From positions 686,001 through 750,000 of the forward strand of contig NZ_CP016614.1 of NCBI RefSeq assembly GCF_013377255.1: a stretch of 64,000 nucleotides of DNA, in the 5' to 3' direction. The notes beneath the pieces were generated by a model that saw only the letters and a program-made list of their open reading frames with translations, was not told the origin of the DNA and ran no database searches. Below, in pieces: positions 58,711 through 64,000 of the stretch. This DNA comes from Mannheimia granulomatis. GTDB lineage: Bacteria > Pseudomonadota > Gammaproteobacteria > Enterobacterales > Pasteurellaceae. Each line of letters begins with the position of its first letter. Positions within the stretch are counted from its first letter, which is position 1. A program made the translations under genes and the position numbers.

Positions 58711-59099
58711 TAGTAACTATGACAAGTAATATTGTTATAAGCCCTATAACAATTCGTATGCCGAGGTCTATTCATTTGTATAGATTGATTTATATTCTGG
58801 AGTTGTTGATTTAGCTGATTCCATTGCTGGGCTTCATACATTTGCCTATGTTGTGCAGCAATTTGTTGTTGAATTGCTCGTTGTTGGGCAATCATTTGCT
58901 GTCTAGCTAAGGCTGTTTGCCCTTGGGGGCTAGCATAATATGCTTCACGGTCTGCACTCTCTTTCTCCAGCTGTTTTCTTACATTCTCGATTTCAACCTG
59001 AGATTGAGCTGGAGTTGGTGCAGTATAGTGATATGGTGTATTGCTACTACAAGCGGATAATAGCAAACCAACGCCTAATAAGAGGGAATTAAGTTTCAT
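58710..59099 (-). CDS. Glutamine-rich predicted lipoprotein
   Basis: 129 residues. Signal MKLNSLLLGVGLLLSAC with lipobox LSAC (Cys17), then SSNTPYHYTAPTP, a helical, glutamine-rich middle (residues about 30-105, including ARQQMIAQQRAIQQQIAAQH) likely to form a coiled coil, and a C-terminus with two cysteines (TNCYRAYNNITCHSY). I do not recognise a family. Third of three genes on the minus strand; it follows the other lipoprotein gene by 17 bases. Role unknown. Confidence 0.75.
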   Translation of the reverse strand: MKLNSLLLGVGLLLSACSSNTPYHYTAPTPAQSQVEIENVRKQLEKESADREAYYASPQGQTALARQQMIAQQRAIQQQIAAQHRQMYEAQQWNQLNQQLQNINQSIQMNRPRHTNCYRAYNNITCHSY

Positions 59100-59116
59100 A
59101 TTAACCTCTTGATAAA

Positions 59117-59545
59117 TTAGTAACCGTATTTACCTTTTAATTGATAAAAGGCATTTTCATAATGTCTCAAATAAGATGAGCAAAGTTCTGCAGACACTCG
59201 AGAGTTTTCACTCCGAGCCTTGTCCATTATACTCTGTCTATTTTCTCCTGATTTATGAAACAGGTAATCATTTTTAATATGATGGAATCGTTGACCGAAG
59301 ACACTTTCTCCTACAGTATTGTAAGCAAGCTGTCTTAATTCATATACAATACCAATATCAGATGCTTTCGAAAACATAGGAATATTTCTTACTTCTGGAA
59401 TTTTACTATATTGTAAGCAAGCCATTGTAATGCCTTCTTCTTTTCCCCATTTGTAGGCTTCTTCATCGGTGACCATATATTGAGAAAATAGACAACCAGA
59501 TAAAGTAAAGGCAGAGAAGAGTGAGAGTAGTAATTTAGATTTCAT
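59117..59545 (-). CDS. Predicted lipoprotein of unknown function
   Basis: 142 residues. MKSKLLLSLFSAFTLSGC is a lipoprotein signal with lipobox LSGC (Cys18). The mature part, of about 125 residues, has cysteines at about 43 and 123 (MACLQYSK, ELCSSYLRH) that could form a disulfide, and looks mostly helical. I do not recognise the family. It lies between a small soluble protein gene and another lipoprotein gene, all on the minus strand and closely spaced, so they may be one unit. Confidence 0.72.
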   Translation of the reverse strand: MKSKLLLSLFSAFTLSGCLFSQYMVTDEEAYKWGKEEGITMACLQYSKIPEVRNIPMFSKASDIGIVYELRQLAYNTVGESVFGQRFHHIKNDYLFHKSGENRQSIMDKARSENSRVSAELCSSYLRHYENAFYQLKGKYGY

Positions 59546-59574
59546 AATAATGTCCTTTGTGTGTGAGTAATAGA

Positions 59575-59850
59575 TTAGGGAATATTTTCAGCAGTAGCAC
59601 TCAGAATAATATCTGTATAGCTGATTTGACTTTTATCTAATAAACTTCTCAATTTTTCCTTTTCTTTATCAGATATTTCCTGAAATTCAAATTCAGTTAA
59701 TTGAAGTTGTTTATTAAATTGAAGATTTTTATGTGATTGGTGGTCTACTTCGTTATATCCTAGGTAGGAGATAATGGAAGAAATTTTGTGATAATCGATT
59801 TCTTTAGAAAAGATAATAATACCACCGATTAATACATCGTATTTTTTCAA
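59575..59850 (-). CDS. Small hypothetical protein
   Basis: 91 residues, MKKYDVLIGGIIIFSKEIDYHKISSI..., no signal peptide and no family I recognise. The opening hydrophobic strand and a charged helix (ISDKEKEKLRSLLDKS) suggest a small soluble domain. First of three closely spaced minus-strand genes (29-base gap to the next), the others being lipoproteins. GGGAGTTC precedes the ATG. Confidence 0.6.
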   Translation of the reverse strand: MKKYDVLIGGIIIFSKEIDYHKISSIISYLGYNEVDHQSHKNLQFNKQLQLTEFEFQEISDKEKEKLRSLLDKSQISYTDIILSATAENIP

Positions 59851-59881
59851 ATTGAACTCCCTCTATACAGTTGTTTTTCGC

Positions 59882-59925
59882 CTCCTTATGTCAATAAGGA
59901 GCAGGGGAAGTTTACACTTCCCCTG
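59882..59925. terminator. Tandem hairpins downstream of alr
   Basis: CTCCTTAT/ATAAGGAG (59882-59901) directly followed by CAGGGGAAGT/ACTTCCCCTG (59902-59925). Strong stems without good T-runs; likely a 3' barrier between alr and the small-gene cluster. Confidence 0.5.
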
Positions 59926-59978
59926 TCTTGTCACTGAAAAAAACTTAATTGAGAGGTTGTTGTGGTAGGAGTAGGTAG

Positions 59979-61103
59979 TTATTTATATTCAAAAATCACC
60001 CTCGGAGTTAGCTTGGTAATCAGCTCATAGCTAATCACGCCGATGTGTTTTGCGACATCTTCAATCAGTAATTTTTCTCCCCAAAAAATCACTTTATCGC
60101 CCACTTTATCTTGGCTGTCAGCCCCTAAATCGACGGTGAGCATATCCATTGAAACACGCCCGACAATGGGGACGATTCTGCCATTGACTAAAACTGGGGT
60201 GCCTTCAGGGGCGTTACGAGGGTAGCCATCGCCATAGCCCATGGCAATTACGCCTAATTTAGTCTCTTTCTGGCTCACCCAAGCTCCGCCGTAGCCAACA
60301 GGTTCACCCGCTTTATGAGTGCGAACTGCGATTAATGATGAAGAAAGGGTCATTACAGGCTTAAAGCCTAAATCGGTAATCGGGCTGTAGTGGGGTGAAA
60401 TACCGTGCATAATGATGCCGGGGCGAACCCAATCATAATGAGCTTGCTTCCAATAAAGAATGCCACTTGAGGCAGAAATGCTGCGGTCGTGATCCTTATA
60501 TTTTTCGGTGGTTTGTTCAAACACGGCAATTTGCTTCTCGGTATAGCCGCAATCTAATTCGTCTGCGCGGCTGAAGTGGCTGACAAAACTGATTGAATTA
60601 ACTAATGCACATTTTTTTAAGCGTTCCACAAACATATCCACTTGTTCAGGGTGAATACCCAAACGGTGCATGCCGGTGTCAATTTTAAGCCAAATATTAA
60701 TCGGAAAATAGATTTTTGCTTTACGTTTCCAAAAGCCTTTTTTCTGTTCCTCTTCCCATTCTAGAGCAGCTTCTTCAAGCAGTTCAAGTTGTTCGATAGT
60801 GTGAATTACCGTATCAAATTTGCGAGAAAGAGTTTTAAGCAGCTCTTCTCGATCAAAAAAACCTTCCACCAACACGATTTTGCCGGTGTAGCCTGTTTCT
60901 TGAATTTCCAAGGCTTCACGTAGGCGAGCAACGCCAAAACCATCCACTAAATCCGTGAGTGTTGCAGCCGCAGGTAACAAACCTTGCCCGTAGGCATTGG
61001 CTTTAATCATTGCTAATAATTTTTGCTTAGGAGAGAATGATTTAATAAGTTGGATATTATGGCGGAGGGCTTGGCTATCAATGGTTGCTGTTGCTGGTTT
61101 CAT
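59979..61103 (-). CDS. alr: Alanine racemase
   Basis: 374 residues, about 15 longer than E. coli Alr. PLP-bound lysine in LLAMIKANAYGQG (Lys34), SHFSRADE, IRPGI-type VRPGIIMHGISP, the catalytic tyrosine in GEPVGYGGAWVS, and GYGDGYPRNAPEGTPVLVNG with MDMLTVDL. Supplies D-alanine for peptidoglycan. A lysine-rich insertion (EEEQKKGFWKRKAKIYFP, about residues 117-134) before the IWLKIDTGMHRLG strand explains the extra length. Single gene, divergent from recD. Confidence 0.93.
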   Translation of the reverse strand: MKPATATIDSQALRHNIQLIKSFSPKQKLLAMIKANAYGQGLLPAAATLTDLVDGFGVARLREALEIQETGYTGKIVLVEGFFDREELLKTLSRKFDTVIHTIEQLELLEEAALEWEEEQKKGFWKRKAKIYFPINIWLKIDTGMHRLGIHPEQVDMFVERLKKCALVNSISFVSHFSRADELDCGYTEKQIAVFEQTTEKYKDHDRSISASSGILYWKQAHYDWVRPGIIMHGISPHYSPITDLGFKPVMTLSSSLIAVRTHKAGEPVGYGGAWVSQKETKLGVIAMGYGDGYPRNAPEGTPVLVNGRIVPIVGRVSMDMLTVDLGADSQDKVGDKVIFWGEKLLIEDVAKHIGVISYELITKLTPRVIFEYK

Positions 61104-61223
61104 ACTTATTTGACTACAATTAAATTACAAGTGAACTAAATTATACGCGGAAAATGAAAAATACCTTAGAAAATAATGCAAAAAAGATTAGTATTAGCAT
61201 ATCTAATAAGAGACGGTTTGCTT

Positions 61224-63194
61224 ATGCTGAATTTATTACTTGAACTGAAAAAAGAAAAGATTATTTCCGATTTAAACTACCAATTTGCCCGCTTGATTGA
61301 TAGCAAGCAGCAAAATTACGCCTATTCACCGCTTCAAAAAAATTTAGCGGTGTTGCTAGCGGCTTTGGTTTCCTATCAGGTGGCTCAAGGACATACGGCA
61401 TTGCGTTTAGGTTCTGCCAATATCTCGAATTTTTTTGAGCTGAAAAATAAAGTTTCAACTCAGCCTTTTCTACAAAGTATTTTGCAAAAAATCGAACAAA
61501 TTCCACCGCTTGAATGGCAATCAGTGCTGAAAAATCATATCGCTTTTAGTGATTCACCACGAAAAATTGCACCCATGCTGTTTCAAAATGGTTTGCTCTA
61601 TTTCTACCGCTACTGGCAGGCGGAGCATAATATTGCAACTTATTTACAACAAGCGGTCGAATTTTCCCCCAAAATTGCAAATACTCAGTTAGATGAGCAG
61701 ATTATCCAACAGTTATTCAAAGACAAACAAACTCAAGACGAAATTGATTGGCAAAAAGTAGCGGTTGCAACAGCATTGAAGCAGAATTTTAGCCTTATTT
61801 CTGGTGGGCCGGGCACAGGAAAAACGACTACTGTAGTAAAATTATTGCTTGCTCTTCAACTTAAACAGCTGGCACAAAATGCTCCGTTATTACAAATTGC
61901 ATTAGCTGCACCAACGGGCAAAGCTGCCTCCCGAATGAAAGAGTCGATTGAGGCTAAATTAGCGGAAGAAAAGAATTTGCCGCAAGGTTTAAAAGAAGCT
62001 ATTCCAAGTGAAGCAGTAACGATTCACCGGCTACTCGGGGCAAGACCGCTGACCGAAGAGACCAAATATCACGCCCAAAATCCACTGCATTATGATTTAT
62101 TGGTATTGGATGAATCTTCAATGCTTGATTTATCTATGATGGAAAAGATAGTACAAGCTCTAAAACCTTCGGCTCGCTTGATTATGCTGGGAGATAAAGA
62201 TCAGTTGGCCTCTGTGGAAGCGGGGGCGATTATGAGTGAATTAGGCGCATTTCTGCAATATGGCTACAGTCAGCAACATTGTGATTATCTCAACGAGGTT
62301 ACTCATTACCAGCTTAAGGCAGGAGAGCCTTTGCCGATCTGTGATTCACTCTCTCATTTGAAACATAGCTATCGTTTCGGGGAAAAAGCGTGGATTGGCG
62401 AATTAGCCAATGCGGTAAATGAGCAAAAGATTCAATTGTCGTGGGATATTTTAGAAAAATACAAAAATAGCGATAAGCTAGAAACGGTGCTTTATCCTGA
62501 AACAAAAGAGATGGAAGATAAAGCAAATTGGACGCAAAAAAGTGTTCAGTTAGTGGTAGATAACGCAGTGAAATTTTATCGGGACTATCTACTGGCTGTA
62601 AAACAGAGAGCATTAGAGCCTCAATCTGTTAGTATTGCAGAGATTTTTGAAAAATTCCAACAAGTGAGGTTTTTGTCAGCATTACGTGTTGGGGAATTGG
62701 GCGTAGAACGATTGAATCACTTTATTGCGGAAGGCTTACGTCATGCAGGTTTAGTTCAATTTAACCATAGCCGAGAGCGTTATATTGGTAAGCCGATATT
62801 AATTACAGAAAATATGTTAAGTAATAAAGTGGCAAGTGGCGATATTGGCATTATTCTGCCTGATGAAAATGGTGAAAGTAGAGTATATTTTGATTCGAAA
62901 CAGGGCGAAAGCGAGCAGTACCACAACTTATCACTTAGCCAAGTTCCAAATCACGAAGCTGCCTATATTATGACTGTGCATAAATCACAAGGTTCGGAAT
63001 TTGAACATACGCTTTTAGTTTTACCGCTTGCGATTTCCCCTGTCCTAACCAAAGAGCTGATTTATACCGCTATTACGCGTGCAAAAGATAGATTCACTTT
63101 ATTTGGAAGTGAAAAAGTCTGGAAATATAGCGTTGCTTCTAAAACAGAAAGACAAAGTGGGCTAAAAGAACAATTAATTGCCAAATTTTGCTAA
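61224..63194 (+). CDS. recD: Exodeoxyribonuclease V subunit RecD
   Basis: 656 residues from the ATG at 61224 (an ATG at 61176 would add 16). 5'-to-3' helicase of RecBCD. Walker A SGGPGTGKTTTVVKLLL (about 194-210), AAPTGKAASRMKESI, TIHRLLGARP, LVLDESSMLDLSMMEKIV, LIMLGDKDQLASVEAGAIMSELG, and the C-terminal motifs YIMTVHKSQGSEFEHTLLVLP and LIYTAITRAKDRFTLFGS are complete. The start is uncertain because neither ATG has a clear ribosome site; the shorter form fits the family. recB and recC are not next to it; an uptake signal lies inside (61650). Confidence 0.92.
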   Translation: MLNLLLELKKEKIISDLNYQFARLIDSKQQNYAYSPLQKNLAVLLAALVSYQVAQGHTALRLGSANISNFFELKNKVSTQPFLQSILQKIEQIPPLEWQSVLKNHIAFSDSPRKIAPMLFQNGLLYFYRYWQAEHNIATYLQQAVEFSPKIANTQLDEQIIQQLFKDKQTQDEIDWQKVAVATALKQNFSLISGGPGTGKTTTVVKLLLALQLKQLAQNAPLLQIALAAPTGKAASRMKESIEAKLAEEKNLPQGLKEAIPSEAVTIHRLLGARPLTEETKYHAQNPLHYDLLVLDESSMLDLSMMEKIVQALKPSARLIMLGDKDQLASVEAGAIMSELGAFLQYGYSQQHCDYLNEVTHYQLKAGEPLPICDSLSHLKHSYRFGEKAWIGELANAVNEQKIQLSWDILEKYKNSDKLETVLYPETKEMEDKANWTQKSVQLVVDNAVKFYRDYLLAVKQRALEPQSVSIAEIFEKFQQVRFLSALRVGELGVERLNHFIAEGLRHAGLVQFNHSRERYIGKPILITENMLSNKVASGDIGIILPDENGESRVYFDSKQGESEQYHNLSLSQVPNHEAAYIMTVHKSQGSEFEHTLLVLPLAISPVLTKELIYTAITRAKDRFTLFGSEKVWKYSVASKTERQSGLKEQLIAKFC

Positions 63195-63261
63195 CAGAAT
63201 AACCGAGTTGTATTAAAACTATACAAGCGGTAATATTTTTCAATTTTTTTACAATTTTTGC

Positions 63262-63289
63262 TTGCGTTCATTTTATTTTTCCCTATAAT
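63262..63289 (+). promoter_or_regulatory. rRNA operon promoter
   Basis: TTGCGT (63262-63267), 16 bases, TATAAT (63284-63289), followed by ACGCACC. A/T-rich tracts upstream (TTTTTTTACAATTTTTG) can act as an UP element. Transcription would start near 63297, about 250 bases before 16S rRNA. Confidence 0.8.
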
Positions 63290-63300
63290 ACGCACCACAC

Positions 63301-63366
63301 AACGACGCGCTGTTGTGAACGGTTTGTTTAGATTGCAGTGCGTCGTTTTATTTTGTTCTTTAAAAA
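63301..63366 (+). promoter_or_regulatory. rrn leader hairpin and boxA antitermination site
   Basis: AACGACGC (63301-63308) and GCGTCGTT (63340-63347) form a leader stem with TTATTTTG after it; TGTTCTTTAAAAA (63354-63366) matches the boxA element (TGCTCTTTAACAA) that recruits the Nus antitermination complex. Confidence 0.7.
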
Positions 63367-63547
63367 TTTATCAGACAATCTGTGTGGGCACTTGTTGATT
63401 GACTTGATTTTAGAAATATTTTTTAATTTTGAAGTCTTAATAGGTGCTTAACTAGAAATTCATTTAAACTTTTTTAAGTTTACTTATAAGTTGACTTATT
63501 AAAGTGTGATTTTTATGTCAGTACATATTGAGCGATTAAACTTTTTG

Positions 63548-64000
<453 letters not shown>

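Overview
The window comes from a Pasteurellaceae chromosome. The clearest marker is the abundance of the 10-base DNA uptake signal ACAAGCGGTC, often extended with AAATTT...GCAAA, in both orientations and between genes. This is the Actinobacillus pleuropneumoniae / Mannheimia / Bibersteinia / H. ducreyi type, not the AAGTGCGGT type of H. influenzae, which I did not see. The partial 16S rRNA gene at the right edge, the AT-rich base composition and the protein sequences (OpsX, an HI1450-like DNA mimic, MetR, the art operon) agree. I cannot name the species.

Layout. 1-9.8 kb: end of sdaA, the dusB-fis operon, sixA, pykA, a heptosyltransferase with aroG and tyrA, recF, ybaB-recR. 9.8-14.7 kb: grxD, ilvE, a lipoprotein, a RidA-family protein, epmC, dsbD. 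14.8-20.7 kb: two facing transport operons, artPIQM (arginine, with an ARG-box promoter) and potABC (spermidine/putrescine, no potD). 20.9-31.8 kb: rep, aspA, purM with a PurR operator, tehB, a flavin reductase with a DNA-mimic protein, rsmD, ftsY-ftsE-ftsX. 31.9-33.9 kb: metR and an ElyC-family gene.

33.9-44.0 kb is the main accessory region, a ten-gene surface-glycan operon. neuD-neuB-neuA-neuC make CMP-sialic acid; NeuA carries an extra C-terminal SGNH esterase domain. Wzx, a GT52-type sialyltransferase, a GT25 transferase, a Wzy-like polymerase and two GT2 transferases follow. No initiating transferase and no capsule export genes are present, so the product is more likely a sialylated O-antigen or LOS extension than an exported capsule.

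44-51.6 kb: msrA, nupC, deoC-deoD, then argC-argB-argD under an ARG box. Between argC and argB lies a roughly 600-base non-coding element: an imperfect palindrome built from nested hairpins whose two arms differ by paired, compensating base changes. It is the least explained structure in the window. 51.6-57.8 kb: rho, cysK, and thrA-thrB preceded by a complete thr attenuator with a Thr/Ile-rich leader peptide; thrC does not follow. 58-63.2 kb: sodA, three small unrecognised genes (two lipoproteins), alr, recD. 63.2-64 kb: an rRNA operon promoter, leader with boxA, and the start of 16S rRNA.

A recurring theme is that inverted pairs of uptake signals, spaced 12-40 bases apart, sit just after genes and probably act as transcription terminators. 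I saw no CRISPR array, prophage, insertion sequence or tRNA gene.
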